Below, one piece after another: positions 25,056 to 34,218 of a DNA stretch of 64,000 nt (the stretch's first letter is position 1; each line of letters opens with the position of its first letter). Below the pieces are notes generated by a model, which was not told the origin of the DNA, made no database searches, and worked only from the letters and a program-made list of their open reading frames with translations. The position numbers and the translations under genes are program-made. The DNA comes from Streptomyces griseus subsp. griseus (lineage in GTDB: Bacteria; Actinomycetota; Actinomycetes; Streptomycetales; Streptomycetaceae), in contig NZ_JOJE01000017.1 in assembly GCF_000720255.1 (NCBI RefSeq), positions 1 to 64,000 on the forward strand, written 5' to 3'.

Positions 25056-26039
25056 TCAGTGGCCCCGGTCCAGCATTCCCGACTGCGCTATGAGGAAGCC
25101 GAGTTGGGCCCGGCTGCCGCTGCCCAGGGCCGACGCCAGCTTGGCTATGTGGGCGCGGCAGGTGCGTACGTTCATGCCCAGTCGTCGTGCGATGGCCTCG
25201 TCGACATGCCCCTCGATGAGCAGTTTGGCTATCGAGCGCTGCACACCGGTGATGCCCTCGGGGGTGGACTCGTAGGGGACCTCCTCCAGGAGCGGGGTGG
25301 CCCGTTGCCAGAGCTGCTCGAAGACCTTGATGAGGTACTGGACGAGTCCGGGGTGCCGCAGCTCCAGTGCCACCTGCCGGTCGTCCTGGGCGGGGATGAA
25401 GGCGACCGTGGTGTCGCAGATGATGAGCCGCTCGATCAGCTCCTCCAGCGTCCGTATCTCGACCTTGGCGCCCGCCATGCCGTCCATGTAGGCGAAGGTG
25501 CTCTGACTGTGCCGGACGGTGTGCTGGTAGAGGGTGCGCATGGAGATGCCGCGCTCGATGAGGGGTTTGCTGCGCTTCAGTGCCTGGCTGAGGATGTGCT
25601 CGGGGCGGCTGCCGCCGGGCTGCACGGTCAGGACCTCGCTGCGGGCCTCGGCGATCGCCCCGTCCAGCGCCGCGTGGATCCGGTCGATACCCTCCAGCAC
25701 GGTGATCGCGTGCGTGGTGGCCGGTTTCTGGGCGCTGATGGCGAGGAAGGGCTCGAAGGTGTCCGTGAGGTCCACGCTGAGCCGGCGGCGGTCCTGGATC
25801 TCCCGTTCCAGGGGCTGCAACTGCTGGGCGAGCGCGATGGACGGTGGAACCGGACGCAGCCAGTTCGCGTCATCCGGGTCCGGGTGGAGCAGTGCGAATT
25901 CGAGCAGACAGGGAGCGGGCTCTACCTCGGCGCGGGAGATGCGCCCGGAGCCCAGAGCACTGGCGTAGAGACGCGTTCCTTCGGCACACAACTCGGTGAT
26001 GCCGTGAGGATGTGTCGTCTTTGTACTCTTCGATGGCAA
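25056..26039 (-). CDS. LuxR-type regulator, paralogue 3 of 3, divergent from the DVGW peptide gene
   Basis: 327 residues if started at the TTG at 26039; the GGTGGAG site is very close to that codon, so the exact start is uncertain. It shares the whole layout of its paralogues: HGITELCAEGTRLYASALG, PAPCLLEFALLHPDPDD, EVLTVQPGGSRPEHIL, RTLYQHTVRHSQSTFAY, CDTTVAFIPAQDD and VALELRHPGLVQYL. The C-terminal helix-turn-helix is ITGVQRSIAKLLIEGHVDEAI then ARRLGMNVRTCRAHIAKLASALG. It lies head to head with the small peptide gene across a 112-base gap, the usual arrangement of a regulator and its target. Confidence 0.85.
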   Translation of the reverse strand: MPSKSTKTTHPHGITELCAEGTRLYASALGSGRISRAEVEPAPCLLEFALLHPDPDDANWLRPVPPSIALAQQLQPLEREIQDRRRLSVDLTDTFEPFLAISAQKPATTHAITVLEGIDRIHAALDGAIAEARSEVLTVQPGGSRPEHILSQALKRSKPLIERGISMRTLYQHTVRHSQSTFAYMDGMAGAKVEIRTLEELIERLIICDTTVAFIPAQDDRQVALELRHPGLVQYLIKVFEQLWQRATPLLEEVPYESTPEGITGVQRSIAKLLIEGHVDEAIARRLGMNVRTCRAHIAKLASALGSGSRAQLGFLIAQSGMLDRGH

Positions 26040-26151
26040 ATCTCCACCCCCCAGGGTCCTGAACGTGCAGGAACATGATGCATCTCTTGTGTGGCATTGA
26101 CGTGCCTGAATGAGCCATCGTCTTGTTTCGCGGGGGAGAGGAAGCCATCAA
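26040..26151. promoter_or_regulatory. Divergent promoter region between regulator 3 and the DVGW peptide gene
   Basis: This gap contains TCCTG and CAGGA around six bases (26057-26072) and a perfect palindrome GATGCATC (26077-26084). Both could be binding sites for the adjacent LuxR-type regulator. A strong ribosome-binding site GGAGAGGAAG (26135-26144) serves the rightward gene. Confidence 0.45.
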
Positions 26152-26382
26152 GTGAGGACGAAGCCGACCATGAATAAGAGAATGCTTCGCTCGGTGCTTG
26201 CCACTGCCGTCGTTGCTCTGGCGCTGGCCTTCGGTGGGGCCGGTTCTCTCGACGTCGGCTGGCTGACCCCTTCCGACGCGGCGAGCACGTCGGCACACAC
26301 TGACGGCACGCAGGAAGACGTCGGCTGGGTGATCAAGGCTCAGGATGTCGGCTGGGTGGCGCCGGCGGGCAAGAGCGCATGA
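26152..26382 (+). CDS. Secreted small peptide precursor with three DVGW motifs
   Basis: 76 residues from the GTG at 26152, chosen for the GGAGAGGAAG site seven bases upstream. Residues 1-32 form a signal-peptide-like leader with a basic start (RTKPTMNKRMLR) and a hydrophobic core (VLATAVVALALAF). The short mature part has DVGW at residues 34-37, 56-59 and 65-68, each followed by a hydrophobic residue, and no cysteine. I do not recognise a family. Repeated short motifs in a tiny exported protein, a divergent ligand-type regulator and coupling to the next gene suggest a signal peptide or a peptide processed into repeated units. Expression as a real gene is likely; function is unknown. Confidence 0.75.
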   Translation: MRTKPTMNKRMLRSVLATAVVALALAFGGAGSLDVGWLTPSDAASTSAHTDGTQEDVGWVIKAQDVGWVAPAGKSA

Positions 26383-26717
26383 CCACCCCACCCGACGACC
26401 GCTCGTTCCGTCGCGAGATGGCGACCGCCTATCGCTCCGGCTGGCACTTCATCGACCTTGTCACCGCCATCCCCCACAGTGGTGACTCGTTGATGGTGAC
26501 GGTGTTCGGAGAACCGGTGGTCGTCACCCGGGACGAGGACGGTGACCTTCGGGCGTACCGCTGTCTGCGACGGCCTCGGGGGGCGCCGCAGCCCGTCCGG
26601 TGCGCCATCCGGTACGGAATGATCTTCGTGAACCTCGACCAGCGCGACCACCAGCTCGTGGAGCCGGCCCCCCAAGCCGCCCCCAGTGCCATCTCAGCCA
26701 CCCCCCGCAGTGCCTGA
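26379..26717 (+). CDS. Rieske-like protein lacking iron-sulfur ligands
   Basis: 112 residues from ATG 26379, overlapping the peptide stop as ATGA. It reads SGWHFIDLVTAIPHSGDSLMV, then FGEPVVVTRDEDGDLRAYRCL, and IRYGMIFVNLDQRD, which match the start, the GEPVVxxRxxDGxxRAFxxxCxHRG region and the ygxxFVNLD region of Rieske oxygenase alpha subunits. The first ligand motif CxH reads CLR and the second, CxxH with its loop, is missing, so no [2Fe-2S] cluster can be bound in the normal way. There is no catalytic domain. It may be a binding or chaperone protein for the peptide, or a decayed remnant; intact reading frame and coupling favour function. Confidence 0.7.
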   Translation: MTTPPDDRSFRREMATAYRSGWHFIDLVTAIPHSGDSLMVTVFGEPVVVTRDEDGDLRAYRCLRRPRGAPQPVRCAIRYGMIFVNLDQRDHQLVEPAPQAAPSAISATPRSA

Positions 26718-26761
26718 CGCGATTCCCCCGTCGTAACAGATCGCTCAGGTACTTCCCCCCC

Positions 26762-26808
26762 GCAGCGGCGTCACCGTGACCTGAACACGGTGACGCCGCT
26801 GCAGTTTT
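26762..26808 (+). terminator. Long perfect hairpin terminator closing the peptide operon
   Basis: A 17-base perfect stem (26762-26778 with 26786-26802) encloses a seven-base loop and is followed by AGTTTT. It defines the end of the two-gene peptide/Rieske-like operon. Confidence 0.9.
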
Positions 26809-26876
26809 CGGGGCATGTCCGGCCATATGTGCGACCGCGGACCCGACTGGCTGAAAATCATCTTGGCTGGACGAGG

Positions 26877-27290
26877 TCAGCCCCGCCCCATCGCCCGCGT
26901 CAACTCGATCTCGATCACGACGCGGGACGGGTTCGGCGCGGGCCGGCGCCCGTAGCGCTCCTCGTAGCGCCGCTCCGCCTCCGTGACCCGGTCCGGCTCG
27001 CCGTGGACGAGGGCCCGGCCCTCCAGCGTGGCCCAGCGGCGGCCGTCCACCTGGCACACGGCCACCCTGGCGCCCTCGGCGCCCGCGGCCCGGACGAACC
27101 CCGCCTTGGCGCTCGCCTTGTTCGTGATCACCCGGGCCAGCCCGGCCTCGGGGTCGTAGGTCACCCCCACCGGGACGACGTGCGGACTGCCGTCCGGGCG
27201 CAGGGTCGTCAGCGTGCACAGGTGGCGTTCGCGCCAGAAGGCGAGATACGGCGCGTCGGGTGCACGGGGGTCCTGGGGGTACTCGGCCAT
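26877..27290 (-). CDS. PPOX-class flavin or F420-dependent oxidase-like protein
   Basis: 137 residues from ATG 27290. It reads FWRERHLCTLTTLRPDGSPHVVPVGVTYD, then VITNKASAKAGFVRA, GARVAVCQVDGRRWATLEG and ERRYEERYGRRPAP, the order seen in actinobacterial split-barrel proteins of the pyridoxamine-5'-phosphate-oxidase-like superfamily. Many of these bind F420 rather than FMN and reduce quinones or degrade xenobiotics. It is divergent from clpB and shares its promoter region. Cofactor cannot be decided by eye. Confidence 0.8.
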   Translation of the reverse strand: MAEYPQDPRAPDAPYLAFWRERHLCTLTTLRPDGSPHVVPVGVTYDPEAGLARVITNKASAKAGFVRAAGAEGARVAVCQVDGRRWATLEGRALVHGEPDRVTEAERRYEERYGRRPAPNPSRVVIEIELTRAMGRG

Positions 27291-27348
27291 GCCCCGGAAC
27301 TTAGCCGAAGCCGTAGTCTCCAGGGTCTCCCGGACTCCCGTTCGCTGC

Positions 27349-27369
27349 CTTGAGTGGAATAGACTCAAC
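27349..27369. promoter_or_regulatory. HspR operator (HAIR element) upstream of clpB
   Basis: CTTGAGT and ACTCAAC are separated by seven bases, matching the HAIR consensus CTTGAGT-N7-ACTCAAG in all but the last base. HspR represses dnaK, clpB and lon operons in Streptomyces through this element. It lies 51 bases before the clpB start. Confidence 0.9.
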
Positions 27370-27419
27370 TTTGCGTATGCTGATGGAGTCACGGCTGACG
27401 CAAGGAGGAGACAGGCAAC

Positions 27420-30041
27420 GTGGACGCCGAGCTGACCAACAGGAGCCGGGACGCGATCAACGCGGCCAGCAACCGCGCCGTGTCCGAGGGACACCCCGAC
27501 CTCACCCCCGCCCACCTGCTGCTCGCGCTGCTGGAGGGCAAGGACAACGAGAACATCATCGACCTGCTGGTCGCCGTCGACGCGGACCAGGCCTCCGTAC
27601 GGGCGGGCGCCGACCGCGCGCTCGCCGCGCTGCCCAGCGTGACCGGGTCCACCGTCGCGCCCCCGCAGCCCAACCGCGAGCTGCTCACGGTCATCGCCGA
27701 CGCCCAGGCCAGGGCGAAGGAGCTCGGGGACGAGTACCTCTCCACCGAGCACCTGCTCATCGGCATCGCCGCCAAGGGTGGCGCCGCCGGTGAGGTGCTC
27801 TCCCGGCAGGGCGCCGACGCGAAGAAGCTGCTGGCGGCGTTCCAGAAGTCGCGCGGCGGGCGCCGGGTCACCACCGCGGACCCCGAGGGCCAGTACAAGG
27901 CCCTGGAGAAGTTCGGCACCGACTTCACCGCCGCCGCCCGCGACGGCAAGCTCGACCCGGTCATCGGCCGGGACCAGGAGATCCGCCGCGTCGTGCAGGT
28001 GCTGTCCCGGCGGACGAAGAACAACCCCGTCCTCATCGGTGAGCCCGGCGTCGGCAAGACCGCCGTCGTCGAGGGGCTCGCCCAGCGGATCATCAAGGGC
28101 GACGTGCCCGAGTCCCTGAAGGACAAGCGGCTGGTCGCCCTCGACCTGGGCGCGATGGTCGCCGGGGCGAAGTACCGCGGTGAGTTCGAGGAGCGCCTGA
28201 AGACCGTCCTCGCGGAGATCAAGGACTCCGACGGGCAGATCATCACCTTCATCGACGAGCTGCACACGGTCGTCGGCGCGGGCGCCGGCGGCGACTCCGC
28301 CATGGACGCGGGCAACATGCTCAAGCCCATGCTGGCCCGCGGTGAGCTGCGCATGGTCGGCGCGACCACCCTGGACGAGTACCGCGAGCGCATCGAGAAG
28401 GACCCGGCGCTGGAGCGGCGCTTCCAGCAGGTGCTGGTCTCCGAGCCGAGCGTCGAGGACACCATCGCGATCCTGCGCGGCCTCAAGGGCCGCTACGAGG
28501 CCCACCACAAGGTCCAGATCGCCGACGCCGCGCTGGTCGCCGCGTCCACCCTCTCCGACCGGTACATCACCTCCCGCTTCCTGCCCGACAAGGCCATCGA
28601 CCTCGTCGACGAGGCGGCCTCCCGCCTGCGCATGGAGATCGACTCCTCGCCCGTCGAGATCGACGAACTCCAGCGCGCCGTCGACCGGTTGAAGATGGAG
28701 GAGCTCGCCCTCGACAAGGAGACCGACCCGGCCTCCCGCGAGCGCCTGGAGAAGCTGCGCCGCGACCTCGCCGACAAGGAGGAGGAGCTGCGCGGCCTCA
28801 CCGCCCGCTGGGAGAAGGAGAAGCAGTCCCTCAACCGCGTCGGTGAGCTGAAGGAACGCCTCGACGACCTGCGCGGACAGGCCGAACGCGCCCAGCGCGA
28901 CGGCGACTTCGACACCGCGTCCAAGCTGCTGTACGGCGAGATCCCAGCCCTGGAGCGCGACCTGGAGGCCGCGTCCGAGGCCGAGGAGGCGTTGACATCT
29001 TCCGCCTCCGGCGGGGGCGCCAAGGACACCATGGTCAAGGAGGAGGTCGGCTCCGACGACATCGCCGACGTCGTCGCCTCCTGGACCGGCATCCCCGCAG
29101 GCCGCCTCCTGGAGGGCGAGACGCAGAAGCTGCTGCGCATGGAGGACGAGCTCGGCAAGCGGCTCATCGGCCAGACCGAGGCCGTACGGGCCGTGAGCGA
29201 CGCCGTACGGCGCTCCCGTGCCGGGATCGCCGACCCCGACCGCCCCACCGGCTCGTTCCTCTTCCTCGGCCCGACCGGTGTCGGCAAGACCGAACTCGCC
29301 AAGGCTCTCGCCGATTTCCTCTTCGACGACGAGCGGGCCATGGTCCGCATCGACATGTCGGAGTACAGCGAGAAGCACAGCGTGGCCCGCCTGGTCGGCG
29401 CGCCTCCCGGCTACGTCGGCTACGAGGAGGGCGGCCAGCTGACGGAGGCGGTGCGCAGGCGGCCGTACAGCGTGGTGCTGCTCGACGAGGTGGAGAAGGC
29501 GCACCCCGAGGTGTTCGACATCCTCCTCCAGGTGCTCGACGACGGGCGGCTGACGGACGGTCAGGGCCGCACGGTCGACTTCCGCAACACGATCCTGGTC
29601 CTCACCTCCAACCTGGGCAGCCAGTACCTGGTCGACCCGGTGTCGACCGAGGCGGAGAAGAAGGAGCAGGTGCTGGAGGTCGTGCGCGCCTCGTTCAAGC
29701 CGGAGTTCCTCAACCGGCTCGACGACCTGGTCGTCTTCTCGGCGCTGAACAAGGACGAGCTCGGCAGGATCGCCCGGCTGCAGATCGACCGGCTGGCCAG
29801 GCGCCTCGCCGAGCGCCGCCTCACCCTGGAGATCACCGACGCGGCCCTGGCCTGGCTCGCCGACGAGGGCAACGATCCGGCCTACGGCGCCCGCCCGCTG
29901 CGCCGCCTCGTCCAGACCGCCATCGGCGACCGCCTCGCCAAGGAGATCCTTTCCGGCGAGGTCAAGGACGGCGACACGGTCCGTGTCGACGCCTTCGGCG
30001 ACGGCCTGATCGTCGGCCCGGCGACGGGCAAGACGCTGTGA
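27420..30041 (+). CDS. clpB: ClpB disaggregase (AAA+ chaperone)
   Basis: 873 residues from GTG 27420 with an AAGGAGGAG site. It has a Clp N-domain (residues 1-140, with [12 protein letters not shown] and [14 protein letters not shown]), a first AAA+ module with Walker [14 protein letters not shown] near 207, a coiled-coil middle domain (about 400-530, rich in Glu, Lys and Arg), and a second AAA+ module with [12 protein letters not shown] near 616. No ClpP-binding loop is obvious, consistent with a chaperone that dissolves aggregates with DnaK. The upstream HAIR element predicts heat induction through HspR. Length and domains are standard for the family. Confidence 0.97.
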   Translation: MDAELTNRSRDAINAASNRAVSEGHPDLTPAHLLLALLEGKDNENIIDLLVAVDADQASVRAGADRALAALPSVTGSTVAPPQPNRELLTVIADAQARAKELGDEYLSTEHLLIGIAAKGGAAGEVLSRQGADAKKLLAAFQKSRGGRRVTTADPEGQYKALEKFGTDFTAAARDGKLDPVIGRDQEIRRVVQVLSRRTKNNPVLIGEPGVGKTAVVEGLAQRIIKGDVPESLKDKRLVALDLGAMVAGAKYRGEFEERLKTVLAEIKDSDGQIITFIDELHTVVGAGAGGDSAMDAGNMLKPMLARGELRMVGATTLDEYRERIEKDPALERRFQQVLVSEPSVEDTIAILRGLKGRYEAHHKVQIADAALVAASTLSDRYITSRFLPDKAIDLVDEAASRLRMEIDSSPVEIDELQRAVDRLKMEELALDKETDPASRERLEKLRRDLADKEEELRGLTARWEKEKQSLNRVGELKERLDDLRGQAERAQRDGDFDTASKLLYGEIPALERDLEAASEAEEALTSSASGGGAKDTMVKEEVGSDDIADVVASWTGIPAGRLLEGETQKLLRMEDELGKRLIGQTEAVRAVSDAVRRSRAGIADPDRPTGSFLFLGPTGVGKTELAKALADFLFDDERAMVRIDMSEYSEKHSVARLVGAPPGYVGYEEGGQLTEAVRRRPYSVVLLDEVEKAHPEVFDILLQVLDDGRLTDGQGRTVDFRNTILVLTSNLGSQYLVDPVSTEAEKKEQVLEVVRASFKPEFLNRLDDLVVFSALNKDELGRIARLQIDRLARRLAERRLTLEITDAALAWLADEGNDPAYGARPLRRLVQTAIGDRLAKEILSGEVKDGDTVRVDAFGDGLIVGPATGKTL

Positions 30042-30045
30042 CGCC

Positions 30046-30097
30046 GATCCGGCCTGCCCCACGGCGTTCTGCCACACGCCGTGCGGCAGGCCGGATC
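30046..30097 (+). terminator. Hairpin terminator after clpB
   Basis: GATCCGGCCTGCC pairs with its complement at 30085-30097, and an inner CACGGCG pairs with CGCCGTG after one mismatch, giving a long stem with a ten-base loop. It begins four bases after the clpB stop. Confidence 0.85.
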
Positions 30098-30191
30098 ATG
30101 TCAGCCCAGGGCTGACACGGTCCCTTCGGGGTTGCCACCCCCCTCCCCGGATGGGGGAGGATGGCAGGATCCGTACGAAGGGAAATTCACG

Positions 30192-30722
30192 GTGACCATC
30201 GACCCGTCCTCGATTCCGAACTTCGGGGGCCAGCCCGAGCCGCAGCCCCAAGGGCCGGCGGGCCCCGTCGTCCCGGATCAGGACCTCGTGAAGCAGCTCC
30301 TCGACCAGATGGAGCTGAAGTACGTCGTCGACGAGGAGGGCGACCTCGCGGCGCCCTGGGAACAGTTCCGTACGTACTTCATGTTCCGTGGCGAGGACGA
30401 CCAGGCGGTCTTCTCGGTTCGTACCTTCTACGACCGCCCCCACAAGATCGACGAGAAGCCCCAGCTGCTGGAGTCGATCGACGACTGGAACCGCCGCACC
30501 CTGTGGCCCAAGGTCTACACGCACACCCATGACGACGGCACCGTCCGCCTCATCGGCGAGGCGCAGATGCTGATCGGTGCCGGGGTCAACATCGAGTTCT
30601 TCGTCTCCTCGACCGTCAGCTGGGTGCGGGCCGCCATCGAGTTCGACAAGTGGCTCGTCGAGCAGCTCGGCCTCGAGCAGGAGGTCAACGACGCGGAGAA
30701 GCCCGAGGACGACGAGGAGTAG
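30192..30722 (+). CDS. YbjN domain-containing protein
   Basis: 176 residues from GTG 30192 (GAAGGGAAA upstream). The sequence LLDQMELKYVVDEEGDLAAPW, FRGEDDQAVFSVRTFYDRP, LLESIDDWNRRTLWPKVYT and VSSTVSWVRAAIEFDKWLVEQL follows the YbjN fold, a type III secretion chaperone-like fold found in many actinobacterial proteins. The C-terminus is acidic. The role in Streptomyces is unknown; it is conserved beside clpB as I recall. Confidence 0.85.
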   Translation: MTIDPSSIPNFGGQPEPQPQGPAGPVVPDQDLVKQLLDQMELKYVVDEEGDLAAPWEQFRTYFMFRGEDDQAVFSVRTFYDRPHKIDEKPQLLESIDDWNRRTLWPKVYTHTHDDGTVRLIGEAQMLIGAGVNIEFFVSSTVSWVRAAIEFDKWLVEQLGLEQEVNDAEKPEDDEE

Positions 30723-30747
30723 ACCTCGGGATCCGGACGAACCGGAG

Positions 30748-31917
30748 CTACAACGGCGTGTCCGCCAGGACGACCAGGTACGCGCCGTAGGCGAACGAGA
30801 GCCCGGCCAGGGCCGCGACCACCACGGTCGCGTGCCAGGGCCGGGCTCTGGCCGTCCGCACCAGCGCCCGCGCCAGCGGCAGCAGCAGCGGGAACGCGGG
30901 CAGCAGGAAGCGCGGCTTGGACTCGAAGAAGCCGGAGCCGCCGAGCGTGATCAGCAGCAGGACGCCGCTGTAGACGACCAGCGGCAGCGGGGCGCGGTCG
31001 GCGAGCAGCAGCGCGTACAGCACGACCGCCGCCGCGACGATCACCATCGTCATCGGAAAGACCAGCCGGTCGGCGTGGAGCAGCAGGTGGCGGACGAAGT
31101 GCAGCGAGCCGCGGCCGAGGTCGAAGCGCGAGCCCCACAGCCGCTGCACGTCGAAATAGCCGCCGAGCAGGTCGCCCTTGCGGTGGCCGACCCAGAGCAC
31201 GTACGCGCTCCAGCCGAGCGGGGCGAGCCCCGCGCCCGTCCACAGCCTGTGGGAAACCCGGCCGCGCTCCCGCCACACCTCCAGCGCCGCCGCCACCAGG
31301 ACCGCCGCCGTGACCGCGACCCCGTTCGGCCGCGTGAGCCCCGCCAGCGCGGCGAGACCGCCCGCCCACACCCAGTTGCGCTTGAGCACAGCGTGCAGCG
31401 ACCAGGCGGCGAACGCGGTCAGCACCGGCTCCGTGTACGCCATCGACAGCACCACGGAGTGCGGCAGCAGTGCCCAGAGCAGGACCAGCACGGTCGCGAC
31501 GGCCCGGCCGTGCAGATGGGCGCCGAGGGCGTGGATCCCGCAGGCGGCCACCGCTGCCGCCGCCCAGGACACCAGCAGGCCCGCGGTGCCGCCGTGCAGC
31601 GGGCCCAGCTCGGTCACCGCGCGGACCAGTGCGGGGTAGAGCGGGAAGAAGGCCAGGTCGCTGTGGACGATCTCAGGGCCGAAGGTCAGGGTGTGGCCGT
31701 AGCCGTGGGCGGCGATGCCCAGGTACCAGAGGGAGTCCCAGGACCGGCCGAGCAGCGCCAGCGGGTGGTGACCCGTGGCCCAGGCGGTCACCGCGAGGAC
31801 GGCGGCGCCGGTGAGGCGGGCAGCGGCGAAGAGGCCCAGGGCGGTGGTCGCCGTCGCGACGGGGCGGTGCGAGAGGGCTACGGGTGGACGGGTGGTGAGG
31901 GTGCTGGCGTGGCTCAC
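30748..31917 (-). CDS. PIG-V-like membrane mannosyltransferase (putative)
   Basis: 389 residues from GTG 31917. About ten hydrophobic helices run through the protein. Motifs SWDSLWYLGIAAHGY and SDLAFFPLYPALVRAV resemble the WD-x-x-W/Y and FPLYP patterns of GPI mannosyltransferase 2 (PIG-V) and related bacterial GT-C enzymes, with the Asp of WDS as a likely catalytic residue on the outer side. It would transfer a sugar from a polyprenyl-phosphate donor to an exported acceptor. Acceptor unknown. Confidence 0.75.
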   Translation of the reverse strand: MSHASTLTTRPPVALSHRPVATATTALGLFAAARLTGAAVLAVTAWATGHHPLALLGRSWDSLWYLGIAAHGYGHTLTFGPEIVHSDLAFFPLYPALVRAVTELGPLHGGTAGLLVSWAAAAVAACGIHALGAHLHGRAVATVLVLLWALLPHSVVLSMAYTEPVLTAFAAWSLHAVLKRNWVWAGGLAALAGLTRPNGVAVTAAVLVAAALEVWRERGRVSHRLWTGAGLAPLGWSAYVLWVGHRKGDLLGGYFDVQRLWGSRFDLGRGSLHFVRHLLLHADRLVFPMTMVIVAAAVVLYALLLADRAPLPLVVYSGVLLLITLGGSGFFESKPRFLLPAFPLLLPLARALVRTARARPWHATVVVAALAGLSFAYGAYLVVLADTPL

Positions 31918-32031
31918 ACCTTCGCACCTTGCAGGCGCCTCGCGGCGGGCGCGAGCCGGGAGGTCCGTTTGTGTGGACGCCCCTGGGAGGTGTGCCGCCC
32001 CAGGCCCCGGCTGGAATCTCCCCGTGCTTCC

Positions 32032-33561
32032 TCAGTACCGCGGATGCACCAGCGTCGACGCCCCCAGGCCCGGAGGCCGGGACTCGGTCACCTCTCTCAC
32101 GTCCCCCGCGAGGGTCGGGCGTGTGTCGGGGGACGCCAGGACGAAGCCCGCGTCGTCGCCCGGGGTGGCGTAGGGGGCGGTGTGCAGGCCCGCCGCGCGC
32201 ATCGTCTTCTCGACCGTCCAGAAGACGCGGGGGTGGGTGGCGAGGGAGCCGGCGTGGACGGTGAGGCGCCCGTCGGGGGCCAGGGCGCGGCGGGCGAGGC
32301 CGTAGAACTCCTGGGAGTAGAGCTTGGTGCCGGCCGTCATGGTGGGGTCGGGCAGGTCGGCGACGACCACGTCGTAGGACGCCGTGGGCACCTCGCGCAG
32401 ATGGCTGAAGGCGTCCCCGGTGGTGACGTGGACGCGGGGATCGTCGTAGGCGTGGTCGTTGAGGACGGACAGGGCCGGGTCGGTGCGGGCCAGCCGGACC
32501 ACCGCCGGGTCCAGTTCGACGACGTCGACCCGGCGGACCCCGGGACGGCGCAGGATCTCGCGGACGGCGAGGCCGTCCCCGCCGCCGAGGACGAGGACGT
32601 GGGCGTGGGGGCCGTCCATCGTGGGGCGGACGAGTGCCTCGTGGTAGCGGCGCTCGTCCCGGCCGTCGACCCGCAGCCGGCCGTCGAGGTAGAGGTCGAG
32701 GGGGCGGCCGTGGGTGCCGCCGGTGACGACGAGTTCCTGGACGTCGCTGTGCACGGCCACGCGCACGTCGTCGCCGTACACCGCGTGCCGGGCGGCCCGC
32801 TCGAAGTCGTCGACGAGGACGGCGGCCGTGGCGAGGGCGGCGAGCACGGCGATGTTGGTGATCAGCAGGAGACGGCGGGCGCGGCGGGTCAGGTCGCGGC
32901 GGAACAGGACCAGGACGAGGGCGCCGCCCGCGACGACATTGACGGTTCCGGTGAGCAGCGAGCTCGTCAACTGGCCCAGGAAGGGGAGTAGAAGGAAGGG
33001 GAAGGCCAGGCCGCCGACCAGCGCGCCGACGTAGTCCGCCGCGAACAGGTCGGCCACCGCGCCGCCCGCGTCCTGGCGGCGGATGCGCTGGATCAGCTCC
33101 ATCAGCAGCGGCACCTCGGCGCCGATGAGCAGGCCGATGGCGAGGGAGAAGGAGACGAGCAGGCAGCGCGGACCGTCCAGCCACAGGCCGCCCCAGTCGC
33201 CCGTCCATGCGAACACCGCGTACAGCGCGGGCCCGCTGGAGCCGCCGACGAGCGCGAGCGTCGCCTCGATCGAGCCGAACGCGGCCGCGGCGAGCCGGCG
33301 CAGCCGCTTCGCGGCGAGGGAGCCGATGCCCATCGCGAAGACCATGACGGACAGCACGATGGACGTCTGGGTGACCGAGTCGCCCATCAAGTACGAGGCC
33401 AGCGCGACCAGTTCGAGTTCGTACACCAGTCCGCAGGCCGCGCAGACGAACACCCCCGCGAGGACCAGGAACCGTCCGGTGTCGGGCCGGACGGGGAGCC
33501 GCGCGGGGCCGCGCCAGGACGACTGGGTACTCGGCGGGGCCGGCGCGTGCGGTTCGATCAC
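32032..33561 (-). CDS. Membrane-anchored spermidine-synthase-like protein
   Basis: 509 residues. The first 220 residues hold about seven membrane helices (for example [21 protein letters not shown] and VVLVLF-type segments). The C-terminal half is a methyltransferase-fold polyamine synthase domain with [50 protein letters not shown] and VVADLPDPT, where the Asp and Glu residues bind the decarboxylated SAM and polyamine. Such fused proteins are widespread in actinobacteria. The exact amine substrate is uncertain. Confidence 0.88.
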   Translation of the reverse strand: MIEPHAPAPPSTQSSWRGPARLPVRPDTGRFLVLAGVFVCAACGLVYELELVALASYLMGDSVTQTSIVLSVMVFAMGIGSLAAKRLRRLAAAAFGSIEATLALVGGSSGPALYAVFAWTGDWGGLWLDGPRCLLVSFSLAIGLLIGAEVPLLMELIQRIRRQDAGGAVADLFAADYVGALVGGLAFPFLLLPFLGQLTSSLLTGTVNVVAGGALVLVLFRRDLTRRARRLLLITNIAVLAALATAAVLVDDFERAARHAVYGDDVRVAVHSDVQELVVTGGTHGRPLDLYLDGRLRVDGRDERRYHEALVRPTMDGPHAHVLVLGGGDGLAVREILRRPGVRRVDVVELDPAVVRLARTDPALSVLNDHAYDDPRVHVTTGDAFSHLREVPTASYDVVVADLPDPTMTAGTKLYSQEFYGLARRALAPDGRLTVHAGSLATHPRVFWTVEKTMRAAGLHTAPYATPGDDAGFVLASPDTRPTLAGDVREVTESRPPGLGASTLVHPRY

Positions 33562-33597
33562 GACTGCGACGTTACGTCACGGGTGCGGCACGCTTCG

Positions 33598-34218
33598 TCA
33601 CCCACATGAGTGGAACTCGGCGCTGAGGGGGGCACCCTGCGTTTGTGCGGGCGTCTTCGGGGCAGCCGCAGACGCCCGTCGGGGCGCGCCGGACGGGCTC
33701 ACCCGCGGTGCCGGTGCCCGCATCCCCACCCGTGTCCGGGTCGCCACCAATTGCCCGTCCTGCGGGTAGGCGTGCCAGGTGCGCCAGTGCACATGCCCGT
33801 CGTGGCGCTGGGCGAGCAGCGCGGTGAAGGCGTGCGGGCTGCCGGGGAAGACGCCGGCGAGACCGTGCGGATGATCGGCGACCAGGGCCAGCAACTCCTG
33901 GGCCCGGCCCGCGAAGGAGCCCGGCGAGAGGACCTCGACGCGCGCCGCGAACTCGTACTCCCAGTCGCCCACCCGCTTGGAGACGCCCAGCGGGAGCGGG
34001 GTGCTGCTGCCCGCGATGCACGCCACCGTCTCCGAACAACTGCCCCTCTCCTCCTCGAGGAGCACCTGGTGGGACGCGCCGAGCAGCCTCAACTGAAGCT
34101 TGGTGTCGTCCATGTCGAGGTCGAGGGTGGCCAGGGCGGGCAGCGGCTCGCGCCCCAGGGCCCAGGCGAGGTCGGCCGCGCGCGTGTCGGTGTAGGACGT
34201 GTTCAGAGTCGTGAGCAT
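33598..34218 (-). CDS. DUF2617 family protein
   Basis: 206 residues from ATG 34218 (MLTTLNTSYTDTRAADLAWA); an upstream ATG would add seven residues with no better site. The core LQLRLLGASHQVLLEEERG, FAARVEVLSPGSFAGRAQELL, HPHGLAGVFPGSPHAFTALLA and VHWRTWHAYPQDGQLVATRT matches DUF2617, a family of unknown function found next to polyamine-synthase-like genes in Streptomyces. The 33562-33597 gap to that gene is short, so the two may form an operon. No catalytic residues can be named. Confidence 0.8.
   Translation of the reverse strand: MLTTLNTSYTDTRAADLAWALGREPLPALATLDLDMDDTKLQLRLLGASHQVLLEEERGSCSETVACIAGSSTPLPLGVSKRVGDWEYEFAARVEVLSPGSFAGRAQELLALVADHPHGLAGVFPGSPHAFTALLAQRHDGHVHWRTWHAYPQDGQLVATRTRVGMRAPAPRVSPSGAPRRASAAAPKTPAQTQGAPLSAEFHSCG

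Noticed and set aside
26152..26382. Lanthipeptide or other cysteine-based RiPP precursor
   Set aside because: The mature region has no cysteine and no lanthionine synthetase, radical-SAM or YcaO gene lies nearby.
27291..30077. Open frame antisense to clpB, in phase with the PPOX gene
   Set aside because: Only its last 137 codons, from ATG 27290, are real; the rest is the shadow of clpB.
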